Shown piece by piece: positions 29,774-39,991 of a DNA stretch of 64,000 bases. Position numbers and translations under genes: made by a program. Numbering within the stretch: the stretch's first letter is position 1; every line of letters begins with the position of its first letter. Source of the DNA: Vibrio tubiashii (GTDB lineage: Bacteria; Pseudomonadota; Gammaproteobacteria; Enterobacterales; Vibrionaceae); NCBI GenBank assembly GCA_000775715.1, contig JRWQ01000019.1:30640-94639 (forward strand), written 5' to 3'. The notes under the pieces are model-generated. The model worked only from the letters and a program-made list of their open reading frames with translations, ran no database searches and was not told the origin of the DNA.

Positions 29774-29868
29774 CATAACAAGGCTTCATACTCAATCACC
29801 AATATGGTGAACAAAGAATAATGACGCACACAAAAGGTGCGCCACAATAAACATGGAGACACTTACGG

Positions 29869-31089
29869 ATGAGCGTAACAGCTAGTCAGGTTCATGGAGC
29901 CGTTCAAACCCTGACTCAAAGTTCAGACACACTTTTTCTTCTTCTAGGCGCCATCATGGTGTTCCTAATGCATGCTGGATTTGCTTTTCTTGAAGTCGGT
30001 ACTGTTCGACATAAGAACCAAGTTAACGCGCTGGTCAAAATCCTCGCCGACTTCGGTATATCCGCTTTAGCCTACTTCTTTATTGGTTACTGGGTCGCCT
30101 ACGGTGCTAACTTCTTCGCAGATGCACAGACTTTGTCACAGGGTAACGGATACGAACTGGTTAAGTTCTTTTTCCTGCTTACCTTTGCTGCGGCAATCCC
30201 TGCGATTGTGTCTGGTGGTATTGCTGAACGAGCGCGTTTCTACCCAGTTCTTATTACTACCTTCTTTACCGTTGGTCTTGTTTACCCGGTTTTCGAAGGA
30301 ATGATTTGGAATGGCAACTATGGCCTACAAGGCTGGTTTGAAGCTCAATTTGGCTACGGTTTCCATGACTTTGCAGGTTCCGTTGTTGTTCACGGCGTAG
30401 GAGGGTGGATCGCGCTTGTCGCCGTTATTTTCCTGGGTATGCGCAAAGGTCGTATTCGTGCTGGTAAACATACCAACTTTGCACCCTCTAACATCCCATT
30501 CCTCGCACTTGGTGCATGGATTCTATCAGTTGGCTGGTTTGGCTTTAACGTCATGTCGGCACAAACTCTTAATGGTATTAGCGGCCTTGTGGCTATGAAC
30601 TCCTTGATGGCAATGGTTGGTGGTATCGTTGCTGCACTTGTTGCGGGTAGAAATGACCCGGGCTTTATTCACAACGGCCCACTAGCGGGTTTAGTGGCAA
30701 TTTGTGCCGGCTCTGACTTGATGCACCCAATTGGATCACTAATCACAGGCGCGATTGCTGGCGCGCTATTTGTTTACCTGTTTACCTACCTTCAGAACAA
30801 AACCAAGATTGACGACGTGCTTGGTGTATGGCCTCTACACGGCATTTGTGGCGCATGGGGTGGCATCGCTGCGGGAATCTTTGGCCAAAGCGCTTTAGGT
30901 GGTCTTGGTGGAGTTAGCTTTACTGTGCAGCTGCTCGGTACACTTGCAGGTATTGCTATTGCAGTGATTGGAGCACTTATTGTTTACGGGGTTATCGATA
31001 AAGTCTCTGGCCTACGTCTTTCTGAAGAAGATGAGTTCAAAGGTGCTGACTTAGCTATCCATAAGATTTCAGCGACGAATGAAGACTAA
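29869..31089 (+). CDS. amtB: Ammonium transporter
   Basis: 406 residues with about eleven membrane segments. Amt hallmarks are FLMHAGFAFLEVGTVRHKN and the twin-His region, one His in GSVVVHGVGG and one in WPLHGICGAWGG. It conducts ammonium/ammonia across the inner membrane under nitrogen limitation. No glnK (PII) gene lies beside it, although amtB is often encoded with glnK. Its promoter has NtrC and sigma-54 sites, so induction by nitrogen limitation is very likely. Confidence 0.94.
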   Translation: MSVTASQVHGAVQTLTQSSDTLFLLLGAIMVFLMHAGFAFLEVGTVRHKNQVNALVKILADFGISALAYFFIGYWVAYGANFFADAQTLSQGNGYELVKFFFLLTFAAAIPAIVSGGIAERARFYPVLITTFFTVGLVYPVFEGMIWNGNYGLQGWFEAQFGYGFHDFAGSVVVHGVGGWIALVAVIFLGMRKGRIRAGKHTNFAPSNIPFLALGAWILSVGWFGFNVMSAQTLNGISGLVAMNSLMAMVGGIVAALVAGRNDPGFIHNGPLAGLVAICAGSDLMHPIGSLITGAIAGALFVYLFTYLQNKTKIDDVLGVWPLHGICGAWGGIAAGIFGQSALGGLGGVSFTVQLLGTLAGIAIAVIGALIVYGVIDKVSGLRLSEEDEFKGADLAIHKISATNED

Positions 31090-31108
31090 GCAGTCATACA
31101 TTAAACAT

Positions 31109-31137
31109 AAAGGCAGCCAATTTGGCTGCCTTTATGT
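31109..31137 (+). terminator. Terminator after amtB
   Basis: The stem AAAGGCAGCC / GGCTGCCTTTA with a short loop, followed by TGTTT. Confidence 0.85.
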
Positions 31138-31257
31138 TTAACCTCACAAAAACTAGGTAAAAAGGCGTTTGCTTCGACCATTGTCTAAGGTGCGAGGCTA
31201 GGGAACGAGAACAGACAATGCTAAGCTTGTTTATAAGAACACCAACAAGGATGTAGT

Positions 31258-31995
31258 ATGAACTTCCCTTATCGAAACGTTGTTATTTTAACGGGTGCTG
31301 GCATCTCGGCAGAATCTGGCATTCAGACTTTTCGCGCTCAAGATGGCTTGTGGGAAAACCATATAATTGAAGACGTAGCGACGCCAGAAGGTTTTGAACG
31401 TAATCCTGACCTAGTCCAAGATTTTTACAATAAACGCCGATTAGGTTTACAGAACCCTGCAATTAAACCAAACGCTGCTCATAATGCCCTTGGTAAACTC
31501 GAAGCTGAGCTCGAGGGCACAGTGACCATCATCACGCAAAACATCGACAACCTACATGAGCGTGGTGGTAATAGCGACGTGATCCATATGCATGGTGAGC
31601 TTCTCAAGGCCCGCTGTAGTGAATCGAACCAAGTGATCGAAGAGAAAGGGGAGATCCATACTGGCGATCTCTGCCACTGTTGCCAAATTCCATCGCAAAT
31701 GAGGCCTCACGTAGTATGGTTTGGCGAAATGCCACTTAGAATGGGCGATATATATGCTGCCCTAGAATCTGCTGATCTATTCATCTCGATCGGTACTTCT
31801 GGTGTTGTTTATCCCGCTGCAGGTTTCGTCCACGATGCGAAGATGCATGGAGCACATACCATAGAGATCAATCTAGAGCCAAGTGCGGTCGAAAGCGAGT
31901 TTGAAGAAAAGCGGTATGGTAAAGCCAGTGTTGAAGTGCCTAAGCTAGTCGAGGAAATCTTAGCTCTGCAAAAACCTCAGGCAAAGCACGCGTAG
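31258..31995 (+). CDS. cobB: NAD-dependent protein deacylase (sirtuin)
   Basis: 245 residues with the sirtuin marks [28 protein letters not shown], catalytic His in [11 protein letters not shown] and zinc Cys residues (ARC, CHCC). It uses NAD to remove acetyl or related acyl groups from lysines in cytoplasmic proteins such as acetyl-CoA synthetase. It is a single gene with AAGGATG upstream and a hairpin after the stop. Confidence 0.93.
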   Translation: MNFPYRNVVILTGAGISAESGIQTFRAQDGLWENHIIEDVATPEGFERNPDLVQDFYNKRRLGLQNPAIKPNAAHNALGKLEAELEGTVTIITQNIDNLHERGGNSDVIHMHGELLKARCSESNQVIEEKGEIHTGDLCHCCQIPSQMRPHVVWFGEMPLRMGDIYAALESADLFISIGTSGVVYPAAGFVHDAKMHGAHTIEINLEPSAVESEFEEKRYGKASVEVPKLVEEILALQKPQAKHA

Positions 31996-32012
31996 ATAAG
32001 TTATTTCATTGA

Positions 32013-32043
32013 TGCTCAGCGATTGTCTCGCTGGGCATTTTTC
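32013..32043 (+). terminator. Terminator after cobB
   Basis: A 10-bp stem (TGCTCAGCGA / TCGCTGGGCA, one wobble pair) followed by TTTTTC. It overlaps the 3' end of the convergent GGDEF gene. Confidence 0.8.
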
Positions 32044-32792
32044 ATTTTATACATAGCTTCGTCTGAACGGATCAAAGCTTCATGGAACTGAGTTTTGGTC
32101 GTTGAATTAATACCATAACTGAATTTAATCTCTTCACCTTCGAGATAAGTATTTATCTTGTCGATAAACGCCATTCCAGACCCCGACGATACAACGACAG
32201 CGAACTCATCTCCGCCTAGCCGAAACGCTTGCTCCTCTCCGGAAATCGACTCGCGTAACGCCTGAGCAAAACGAACCAGCATAAGATCACCCTGCGCATG
32301 ACCTTGCGTATCGTTTATCAGCTTCAACCCATCCATATCAAAGTAGATTAAGTCGAATTTATCGAGAGTAATCTCATTGAGCTTTTTCCGATTGTGTAGT
32401 CCAGTCAACTCATCAATGGTGGCATTCTCTTTCACTCTAGTGACCATATTTGTGATTCCAAAGGCTAGCGACAAGAACGAAAGCTGCAGTAAACCGTCTT
32501 CGAGAAACGAGTCAATCAATGGGTGTCGGGCTGCGATATCATTGAAGTAAGTGATTTCAGTGATGACCTCATAGAAGCTGTTTACGATCAGTAAGCCAAC
32601 GCCATAGTTAACCAATGAATTGGAACGTATCGTTCTTAGCGATATGTAAGCTAAGTAGATCACTAAAAAAAGGGTGTTGGTCTCGAACAGTAGGTCATAG
32701 CGTGAATCAACGGCGAAGAAATGGCTCATCGCCAATAACAATAATTGGACAACGATCAGCAAAGAAAGAAACAAAAGGGTAATTTTGTACAT
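32016..32792 (-). CDS. Membrane diguanylate cyclase (GGDEF)
   Basis: 258 residues: about five membrane segments in the first 140 residues, then a GGDEF domain (IDELTGLHNRKKL, YFDMDGLKLINDTQGHAQGD, RLGGDEFAVVV). The intact GGDEF motif predicts synthesis of cyclic di-GMP. ATG 32792 has GAGAGG upstream; the longer reading frame to 32819 would run into the hairpin at 32808–32833. The membrane domain may be the sensor. Confidence 0.9.
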   Translation of the reverse strand: MYKITLLFLSLLIVVQLLLLAMSHFFAVDSRYDLLFETNTLFLVIYLAYISLRTIRSNSLVNYGVGLLIVNSFYEVITEITYFNDIAARHPLIDSFLEDGLLQLSFLSLAFGITNMVTRVKENATIDELTGLHNRKKLNEITLDKFDLIYFDMDGLKLINDTQGHAQGDLMLVRFAQALRESISGEEQAFRLGGDEFAVVVSSGSGMAFIDKINTYLEGEEIKFSYGINSTTKTQFHEALIRSDEAMYKMKNAQRDNR

Positions 32793-32807
32793 AGTCCTCT
32801 CAAACGA

Positions 32808-32833
32808 ATAAAGCGGCAAATGCCGCTTTATTA
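32808..32833 (-). terminator. Terminator after the distal potD
   Basis: A perfect 12-bp stem AATAAAGCGGCA / TGCCGCTTTATT with a 2-nt loop, just after the distal potD on the minus strand. Confidence 0.85.
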
Positions 32834-32850
32834 AGTGTAAGATAAATCGC

Positions 32851-33888
32851 TTAATTATCTACTTTAAGTTTCTGAAAGTATTCGTCGTAAAGCACGCTTG
32901 CTTCACCTACTTCATCTTGCCATGTGCCGCTTTCCATCACTTCTTGAGGAGGGAAAATACTTGTGTCGTTGGCAAACTCTTTTGGTAGTAGAGCATGAGC
33001 GGTAGCAACTGGAGTTGGGTAGCCAATCTCTAGCGCAATCTTGGCTGCGTTTTCAGGACGTAATAAGAAGTCGATCATCTTATGCGCCGCTTCAATGTTT
33101 TTAGCGCCCGATGGAATAGCTAGGCTATCCATCCAGAAAATCGTACCTTTTTCTGGCCAAACGATATCGATTGATGCGCCTTCTTCACGAGCCATATAGG
33201 CAGAGCCATTCCACAACATACCAAGTGACACTTCACCTGCTAAGTATGGATTCGCTGGGAAATCTGAGTTGAATACCAATACGTTAGGCATTAACTTCTT
33301 CAGCTCTTCATAAGCTTCTTTGATCTCATCTGGATTCGTCGTGTTTGGTGAATAACCCAACTTAGTCAGGGCAATGTGGAAGACTTCGCGCGAGTCATCC
33401 ATCATCATTAGTTGGCCTTCCCACTTGCTATCCCAGAAATCATCCCACTTAGTTACTGATGATTTGTCTAGCATATCAGAGTTGATACCAATACCCGTTG
33501 CACCCCAAATGTAAGGAATAGAGTAATTATTGCTTGGATCAAATGGTTTATTTAAGAAGTTTGTATCCAAGTCAGCAAAATGCGTCAGCTTAGTCTTATC
33601 GATTTGCTGTAGCATGCCTTCTTTACGCATCTTAGACACAAAATAAGTAGACGGTACTACTAGATCGTAACCTGAACCTTGAGTTTTCAGCTTGGCATAC
33701 ATGCTCTCGTTAGACTCGTAGGTGGAGTAGATTACTTTAATTCCAGTTTCTTTTGTAAAGTCTTCAAGAACTTCATTTGGAATGTATTCAGACCAGTTGT
33801 AGAAATAAAGCTCTTGATCGGCAGCCATTGCTGGTGCAGCGAATAGCGTCGCAGCACATAGTGCGCTTGCGTAGAATTTACTTTTCAT
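32851..33888 (-). CDS. potD: Spermidine/putrescine-binding periplasmic protein, copy 2
   Basis: 345 residues with signal peptide (cleavage near PAMA-ADQE). PotD features are LYFYNWSEYIPNEVLEDF, YDLVVPSTYFVSKM and ANPYLAGEVSLGMLWNGSA. It shares most of its sequence with the neighbouring 34075 gene, so the pair arose by duplication. A terminator separates the copies, implying its own promoter in 33889–34016. The two copies may differ in polyamine preference. Confidence 0.92.
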   Translation of the reverse strand: MKSKFYASALCAATLFAAPAMAADQELYFYNWSEYIPNEVLEDFTKETGIKVIYSTYESNESMYAKLKTQGSGYDLVVPSTYFVSKMRKEGMLQQIDKTKLTHFADLDTNFLNKPFDPSNNYSIPYIWGATGIGINSDMLDKSSVTKWDDFWDSKWEGQLMMMDDSREVFHIALTKLGYSPNTTNPDEIKEAYEELKKLMPNVLVFNSDFPANPYLAGEVSLGMLWNGSAYMAREEGASIDIVWPEKGTIFWMDSLAIPSGAKNIEAAHKMIDFLLRPENAAKIALEIGYPTPVATAHALLPKEFANDTSIFPPQEVMESGTWQDEVGEASVLYDEYFQKLKVDN

Positions 33889-34016
33889 TGGTTTTCCGTT
33901 TTATCTGTGTTCTCAGAAACAATCTCGCTGGATTGAATCCCCTGAAAAACATGATTATTAAACTTGCTTGTCGTGGCGACAAACCTAGTAAAAGGTAAGT
34001 ATATCAGCCAAAAACA

Positions 34017-34044
34017 AAATAGGCAGCTTAAGCTGCCTATTTTT
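34017..34044 (-). terminator. Terminator between the two potD genes
   Basis: A perfect stem AAATAGGCAGC / GCTGCCTATTT with loop TTAA, downstream of the potD at 34075. Confidence 0.88.
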
Positions 34045-34074
34045 AAACTAAGTGATTGGGGTCTAGCGAAGAAA

Positions 34075-35109
34075 CTATTGTCCCGCTTTTAGCTTCAAGA
34101 AATACTCTTCATACTTAGTCGTTAAGTCACCCACAGCGTCTTGCCACTCAACACGATCTAAATCGTCTTGAGATGGGAATAGCGGTGCAATATTTTTGAA
34201 CTTAGCGTTTGATTCCGCCACCGCAGTTAGGTAGCCCGTATCACGAGAAATTTGCTCCGCAATCTCAGGGCGTAGTAAGAAATCAATCATCTTATGTGCT
34301 GCATCTACGTTGCTCGCACCTGAAGAAATTGCAAAGTTATCTACCCAGCCAATACCGCCTTCTTTAGGAAAAACCAGCTTTAGGTTCAAACCTTCATTTT
34401 GCGCGGCCGCTGCACTACCGTTCCAAAGCATACCAACACCAACTTCACCAGACATATATGGGGCACCTGGGTTGTCAGAGTTGAACACTAGAACATTTGG
34501 CATCAGCTTTTGCAGCTCAGCATAAGCCTCATCGATCTGTTTAGGATCGGTTGTATTACCTGAGTAACCAAGTTTACGCAGTGCGATATGGAATACTTCT
34601 CGCGTGTCATCCATCAACATCAGTTGACCTTCTAGCTCAGGATTCCATAGGTCAGCCCAACTGGTGAAGTCATTTGGGTCGTACATATCGGCATTAACAG
34701 CGAGGCCGGTAATCGCAACAACATGAGGGATCGAGTATTCGTTGTTTCGATCGTAGGGTTTATCAAGATAGTTCTTATCTAGGTTATTGAAGTTGCTAAG
34801 CTTCGACTTATCAATCTTCTGCAACATACCTTCGTCACGCATCTTAGCCACAAAATAGGTAGAAGGGACAACGAGGTCATAACCTTGATTGTGGGTTTTT
34901 AGCTTGGCGTATAAGGTCTCATTCGACTCGTAAGTTGAGTAAATCACCTTGATACCCGTCTCCTCGGTAAACTGCTCTAGGATATTACTGTTGATGTAAG
35001 GCCCCCAGTTCATAAATACCAGTTGTTTGTTTTCGTCCGCCGCCACAGGTCCTGAGAACAGGGAAAGCGCACATGCACTACCAGCTAATAAAGTAGCCCA
35101 TTTTTTCAT
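34075..35109 (-). CDS. potD: Spermidine/putrescine-binding periplasmic protein, copy 1
   Basis: 344 residues with signal peptide (cleavage near PVAA-DENK). It captures polyamines in the periplasm for the PotABC channel. Motifs are VFMNWGPYINSNILEQF, IKVIYSTYESNETLYAKL and SGEVGVGMLWNGSA. It lies 116 bp downstream of potC with a perfect hairpin in between, and is probably the original last gene of the potABCD operon. Confidence 0.93.
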   Translation of the reverse strand: MKKWATLLAGSACALSLFSGPVAADENKQLVFMNWGPYINSNILEQFTEETGIKVIYSTYESNETLYAKLKTHNQGYDLVVPSTYFVAKMRDEGMLQKIDKSKLSNFNNLDKNYLDKPYDRNNEYSIPHVVAITGLAVNADMYDPNDFTSWADLWNPELEGQLMLMDDTREVFHIALRKLGYSGNTTDPKQIDEAYAELQKLMPNVLVFNSDNPGAPYMSGEVGVGMLWNGSAAAAQNEGLNLKLVFPKEGGIGWVDNFAISSGASNVDAAHKMIDFLLRPEIAEQISRDTGYLTAVAESNAKFKNIAPLFPSQDDLDRVEWQDAVGDLTTKYEEYFLKLKAGQ

Positions 35110-35177
35110 TTACGTTAGCTCCAAACCAAACGTTGCCTTTCGCGCTATATGTCGGCGCTAATCAGCAGTAGATAGAA

Positions 35178-35205
35178 AAACAGAATGACACCTGCCATTC
35201 TGTTT
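35178..35205. repeat. Perfect stem-loop between potC and potD
   Basis: 10-bp arms AAACAGAATG / CATTCTGTTT with an 8-nt loop. There is no T tract on the minus strand, so it is more likely an mRNA-stability or partial read-through element than a full terminator. Confidence 0.6.
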
Positions 35206-35225
35206 CGTGTCCGGTATGTGGATTG

Positions 35226-35996
35226 TTACTTCACTTTCTCTCTAGCTAATAGCTGCGAAGCTATCACTAGCACTAGGGATACAATCAACATCACGGTAGC
35301 AAGAGCATTCACCTCAGGTGAAATACCCACTTTCACCATAGAATAGATCTTCAATGGTAAAATTTCATAAGTTGGTCCTGTCACGAACGAGCTAATAATC
35401 ACGTCGTCTAAGGAGAGGGTAAAGCTCAGCAGCCAACCTGCAGCGACAGCTGGTTTTGCAAGTGGCAAAATGATCTGCTTTAAGATCACCCATTCACTAG
35501 CTGCAAGGTCTTTTGCTGCCTCTAACATTTTAACGTCAAAGCCATTTAATCGGCTGTATACGGTAACAACAACAAATGGCAAACAGAATGTAATGTGCGC
35601 AATCAATAGGGTAAAGAAGCCCAATTGAGCGCCAAGTACTAAGAACAGCGCCAACAAAGAAATTGCCATAACAATGTCTGGTGACATCATTACTACAAAC
35701 AACATGCCGTTGACCGCGCTTTTACCTTTAAACGAATAACGGAATAGGGCAACGGCGGTTAAGCTACCGATAATCGTTGCTGCGGTTGCTGAAAATACCG
35801 CAACGTTAATAGAGTGCCAAGCCGCTTGCATTAAGCTGTCGTTATTGACTAGCGTTTCATACCATTTGGTCGTAAATCCGCCCCATTTCATACCAAACTT
35901 GTTGGCGTTGAAAGAGTTAACGATCAGCACCACAATCGGCAAGTATAAAAAGGCATATACCAAAGTCATAAAGCCAAATCTAACTGTACGTCCCAT
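35226..35996 (-). CDS. potC: Spermidine/putrescine ABC transporter permease PotC
   Basis: 256 residues, six membrane segments, with the permease loop EAAKDLAASEWVILKQIILP that docks on PotA. Its ATG shares one base with the potB stop (TGATG), so translation is coupled. Confidence 0.94.
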   Translation of the reverse strand: MGRTVRFGFMTLVYAFLYLPIVVLIVNSFNANKFGMKWGGFTTKWYETLVNNDSLMQAAWHSINVAVFSATAATIIGSLTAVALFRYSFKGKSAVNGMLFVVMMSPDIVMAISLLALFLVLGAQLGFFTLLIAHITFCLPFVVVTVYSRLNGFDVKMLEAAKDLAASEWVILKQIILPLAKPAVAAGWLLSFTLSLDDVIISSFVTGPTYEILPLKIYSMVKVGISPEVNALATVMLIVSLVLVIASQLLAREKVK

Positions 35997-36856
35997 CAGT
36001 TTAGCTCCACTTTTTTATTCAATAATTTGCCCGCTCGATAGTAGGCATACAACATAATCGCCATTGCTATTGTCAATGCGATGCTTGTTGCTGCACCAAA
36101 TGGCCAATCTCGAGCGTTAAGCACTTGGCTCTTAATTACGTTACCAATCAGTAAGTTTTTGGCCCCGCCAAGCAAGTCTGAAATATAGAACATGCCCAAT
36201 GCTGGAAGTAGAACCAACAAGCACCCCCCAATAATGCCAGGAGCTGTCAAGGGTAGAATGATTTTGGTGAAAGTCTGGAACTTATTCGCTCCCAAATCTT
36301 TCGCGGCTTCTAAGTACGTGCCATCCAACTTTTCAATCGCCGAGTAAAGCGGCAAAATCATAAAAGGAAGTAAGATGTAGACTAAACCAATCATCACTGC
36401 AGTTTCGGTATACATTAAGCGAATTGGTTTATCGATGATTTCCATAGCGAGTAGGGACTTATTTAAAATACCTTGCGTACCCAATACGATTTTTAAACCG
36501 TAGGTGCGAATGAGCGAGTTAGTCCAAAATGGCACGATGACCAAAAACAGCATAATAGGACGCCATTTTTCAGGCATTTTTGCCACAATATAAGCAAATG
36601 GATAACCAATCACCAAACAGAGCAAGGTCGCAATAATCGCCATATAGAACGAGTGCAACAGAACCTTGGCATAGAGTGGGTCCATCAAGCGGAAGTAGTT
36701 ATCCAGTGTGAAAGTCATCTCAATCAGATTAGCTTCATCACGAGTTAGGAAACTGGTACCTATAATCATCACGTTAGGCACTAGCACAAATAGTGTTAGC
36801 CACCCAACGATCAGGGTGATGATGGCGTTCTGCAGACTAAACGTCTTGGCTTTCAT
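35996..36856 (-). CDS. potB: Spermidine/putrescine ABC transporter permease PotB
   Basis: 286 residues, six membrane segments, docking loop [21 protein letters not shown] start it at ATG 36856 (MKAKTF…), inside the last codons of potA (20-bp overlap); an upstream in-frame start at 36880 adds eight residues. Confidence 0.93.
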   Translation of the reverse strand: MKAKTFSLQNAIITLIVGWLTLFVLVPNVMIIGTSFLTRDEANLIEMTFTLDNYFRLMDPLYAKVLLHSFYMAIIATLLCLVIGYPFAYIVAKMPEKWRPIMLFLVIVPFWTNSLIRTYGLKIVLGTQGILNKSLLAMEIIDKPIRLMYTETAVMIGLVYILLPFMILPLYSAIEKLDGTYLEAAKDLGANKFQTFTKIILPLTAPGIIGGCLLVLLPALGMFYISDLLGGAKNLLIGNVIKSQVLNARDWPFGAATSIALTIAMAIMLYAYYRAGKLLNKKVELN

Positions 36857-37979
36857 TGAGTACCACCTCCCAACTCTCAACCCAAGTAATAGCCACTTTT
36901 TGACCCAATGAGTGGTCTACATCTGGGTCATCTTCGTTAAAAAATTCGCTAACCATGACACGCGTGCCTGACTCTAATTCAATGACCGAATCAAGCGTCA
37001 TGCCTTTGTAGGTGCGCTCGGTAACGTGACCAACAATGCCTTTTTGTTCAGACTCTTTGATCTCTTCGATGCGTAAGTCTTCAGGGCGAAGTAGAACTTG
37101 AAGTTTTTCACCTTCAGTCGTGGGTTGATCGTAATAGACCACCGATTCCACGCCTTCGATTTCTGCGCGAATACGTTTTTCGTCGATACGATCTATCACG
37201 GTCGCATCGAACACATTAATCTCACCAATAAAGCGCGCAACAAATAGATTCTTCGGCTCTTCATAGATTTCACGAGGAGAACCATCTTGTTCAACAACAC
37301 CATCGCGCATAACGATGATGCGATCTGACATAGAAAGCGCTTCTTCTTGATCGTGAGTAACGAAGATAAAGGTGATGCCAAGCTGACGCTGAAGTTGCTT
37401 AAGTTCAATCTGCATCTGTTTACGCAACTTATAGTCAAGCGCAGACAGAGACTCATCAAGTAGAAGAACCTTCGGCTTATTAACCACGGCACGTGCGATA
37501 GCGATACGTTGTTGTTGGCCACCAGAAAGCTGGTGAGGTTTACGCTGCGCCATTTTTTCAAGGCGAACCATACGTAATGCTTCCATCACGCGAGGTTCAA
37601 TATCATTTGAAGGTACTTTTTGCATACGCAAACCAAAGGCAACGTTTTCAAATACCGTCATATGAGGGAATAGGGCGTAACTTTGGAACACAGTGTTTAC
37701 ATGCCTTTGCTCCGCAGGGACTTGAGTAACGTTTTGACCATCAAGGATAATTTCACCTATATCGGCGGTTTCGAAACCCGCGATCATCCTTAATACTGTG
37801 GTTTTACCACAACCTGAAGGACCCAAAATAGTTAAAAACTCACCATGATTCACATCGAGGTTTAGATTCGCAATGATTTCCTTACCATCGAAACTCTTGC
37901 TAATCCCAGTTAGCTTAACTACTGGTTTTCCTGCGTTTTGTTTAGCGTTCAACGTCTGTTTATCTCCCACCTTGGTCAA
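36837..37979 (-). CDS. potA: Spermidine/putrescine ABC transporter ATP-binding protein
   Basis: 380 residues. The ATPase domain has Walker [10 protein letters not shown], signature [14 protein letters not shown] and Walker [16 protein letters not shown]-terminal regulatory OB-like domain follows ([19 protein letters not shown]). It is the first gene of the pot operon and overlaps potB. The second residue of Walker B is followed by Glu then Ser rather than Glu-Pro, a common PotA form. Confidence 0.94.
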   Translation of the reverse strand: MTKVGDKQTLNAKQNAGKPVVKLTGISKSFDGKEIIANLNLDVNHGEFLTILGPSGCGKTTVLRMIAGFETADIGEIILDGQNVTQVPAEQRHVNTVFQSYALFPHMTVFENVAFGLRMQKVPSNDIEPRVMEALRMVRLEKMAQRKPHQLSGGQQQRIAIARAVVNKPKVLLLDESLSALDYKLRKQMQIELKQLQRQLGITFIFVTHDQEEALSMSDRIIVMRDGVVEQDGSPREIYEEPKNLFVARFIGEINVFDATVIDRIDEKRIRAEIEGVESVVYYDQPTTEGEKLQVLLRPEDLRIEEIKESEQKGIVGHVTERTYKGMTLDSVIELESGTRVMVSEFFNEDDPDVDHSLGQKVAITWVESWEVVLNESQDV

Positions 37980-38338
37980 TAACTAAAAATGACCCATAGT
38001 TACACAAATTAGAGGCGCGCATCATAATCAGCAAAATTGTGAATTCAAAGCATTTTCTTACCTTGAAACACAAAAAATTTTGCAGGTAAAAGTAAACTTT
38101 CCCTACCATACTCAGTGTTAACCTTGAAAGTTGAGTCGTGAAGGGCGAATTTCCTTTACTTCTTAACCACGTATAGACGGGCCCACTGCCATTAGTGGTT
38201 AATTATCAATCAAAAAGTCGATAAAGCAAGCAGCGAAGCGAGTTGTGATTTTAGACAAGCGACGTTTGAAGTATAATCAACCCAATTTTTTATCAACAAG
38301 TTAGCTTGGTTTTTGCAAACCAGGCACTGGATTCAACA
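37980..38338. promoter_or_regulatory. Divergent intergenic region potA / membrane protein
   Basis: No gene is seen. An inverted repeat TTAACCAC (38163–38170) / GTGGTTAA (38195–38202) brackets a small CCACT/AGTGG hairpin. A TATAAT at 38272–38277 is a fair -10 box for the gene at 38339. The left part is AT-rich and should hold the pot promoter on the minus strand. None of these elements is proven. Confidence 0.4.
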
Positions 38339-39142
38339 ATGAGCAAAGACATTGAAAAAGATTTCAATTTAGGTGGTAGCGTAGAACGCGCCTTGTCAGG
38401 CGACTACGAATTAAAAGCCGGGGATGTCTTAAAGGAAGCGTGGCAACACACGATGAAAAACTTCCTATCCTTTTCTCCCGCAATCGTTGCATTAATCGTG
38501 TTACAGCTAGGTATTTTCTATATCGCGCTGAAACTGCAACTAGGCAATCCGGGCGTAATTTTCGATGCAATTACGAACCCGGAAGGTTTTGACCCAAGCA
38601 TTTTCAATGCAATTATGGTCGCAAACTTTAGTTACGAGGTGATCAGCGCACCAATTTATGCAGGTATCTCTTTAATGGCCATGAGTCATGCTGCAGGATT
38701 GCAAACCAAACCGCGTCATATTGGCAAGGGATTGCAATATACGGTTCCTGTCATTATCGCAACATTGATGAGTTTAGTGTTGCAAGGCCTTGCGGGAATG
38801 ATCTTTCCATTTCTTTCACTGTATCTCTCGTTGGCATTTACCAACTCAATTCTTCTTATCTGTGAAAAGCAAGTCTCGCCATTACAATCTCTATGGTTGT
38901 CGCTACGTGCAGTCAATAAGAAGTTTTTTGTCCTAGCGGGTATCTATTCGTTACTCTCAGTAATGTTCGTTGCCGGTGTCATGTTCTACGGGCTTGGTTT
39001 AATCATCGTCTTACCATTCTTCTTCCACGTAAAAGGCGTTATTTACCGTAATATGTTTGGCATTAAACTAAAAGTCGTTGCCTCCAACAAAACCAAAAAT
39101 GATCAGGACGATGACAATGATCCACAAGTGTTCAATGCGTAA
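38339..39142 (+). CDS. Conserved multi-pass membrane protein of unknown function
   Basis: 267 residues. A hydrophilic N-terminus (MSKDIEKDFNLGGSVERAL) is followed by about five or six membrane segments and an acidic tail (NDQDDDNDPQ). I do not recognise the family with certainty. ATG 38339 is preferred to an earlier start at 38306. Its end overlaps the next gene by 8 bp, so the two are co-translated. Confidence 0.7.
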   Translation: MSKDIEKDFNLGGSVERALSGDYELKAGDVLKEAWQHTMKNFLSFSPAIVALIVLQLGIFYIALKLQLGNPGVIFDAITNPEGFDPSIFNAIMVANFSYEVISAPIYAGISLMAMSHAAGLQTKPRHIGKGLQYTVPVIIATLMSLVLQGLAGMIFPFLSLYLSLAFTNSILLICEKQVSPLQSLWLSLRAVNKKFFVLAGIYSLLSVMFVAGVMFYGLGLIIVLPFFFHVKGVIYRNMFGIKLKVVASNKTKNDQDDDNDPQVFNA

Positions 39143-39965
39143 GAGCGAATTCTTAGCCATTGCGGCAGCCAGTGTCATTGCAGGCTGTAGTTTGTATAGC
39201 TATGAGCAAAAGCAAATCGAAGAGACCGAGCGTCGAAAGAACGCGCAAGTCGTTGAACAGAAAGGTGCACTCATAGGAGCCGCTCCTGATTTTACTTCAA
39301 TCAAAGATGTGAAACAGAAGAAGCAGGCGTTCTTTGATTATCTTCGGCCTGGCATTGCACTAGAGAACCAGCGTATCGTTGCAGAGCGTGAGCGCTTAAA
39401 TGTGATACGCGAGAATTATGCGTCGCAGTCCCTTAATTCATCGGACACAAGTTATGCCAGACGTCTGGGTAAACTCTATAAAGTTGAGGTTGCTGCAGGT
39501 GGTATTACAGAGGCTTGGATCGATCAGATGTTACATCGTGTCGACGTGATCCCTGAGGCTCTCGTTTTGGTTCAAGGTGCCAATGAATCAGCATGGGGAA
39601 CGTCACGCTTTGCGACTCAGGCGAATAACTATTTTGGCCAATGGTGTTACAGCCAAGGGTGCGGCCTTATCCCACTACAAAGGGGAGATGGCATGACACA
39701 TGAAGTAGCGAAGTTCAGCTCTGTACAGCAATCTATTCATGGTTACTTCATGAACGTCAACCGTAACAATGCATACAAAGAGCTACGAGAAATCCGCTAT
39801 CAGCGCCATCTTAATCAGCAGAGTTTGACCGATACTGATGCGGCTATGGCATTGACACAAGGCTTGCTAAGATACTCTGAGCGAGGTGAGGCATACGTCA
39901 ACGATTTACAGGCGATGATCAGGCACAATCAGCAGTTCTGGGCATTACCCTTAGCCAATAATTAA
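39135..39965 (+). CDS. Bax-like glucosaminidase-domain lipoprotein
   Basis: 276 residues. A lipoprotein leader (MRKSEFLAIAAASVIAGCS, lipidation at the Cys) precedes a C-terminal glucosaminidase domain with VQGANESAWGTSRFATQANN and YFGQWCYSQGCG. The Glu in NESAWG is the likely catalytic residue for cutting peptidoglycan glycan strands. E. coli Bax has the same domain. ATG 39135 gives the proper lipobox; the earlier in-frame starts do not. Confidence 0.85.
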   Translation: MRKSEFLAIAAASVIAGCSLYSYEQKQIEETERRKNAQVVEQKGALIGAAPDFTSIKDVKQKKQAFFDYLRPGIALENQRIVAERERLNVIRENYASQSLNSSDTSYARRLGKLYKVEVAAGGITEAWIDQMLHRVDVIPEALVLVQGANESAWGTSRFATQANNYFGQWCYSQGCGLIPLQRGDGMTHEVAKFSSVQQSIHGYFMNVNRNNAYKELREIRYQRHLNQQSLTDTDAAMALTQGLLRYSERGEAYVNDLQAMIRHNQQFWALPLANN

Positions 39966-39991
39966 AATCATAATTAACAAGAAACTATACA

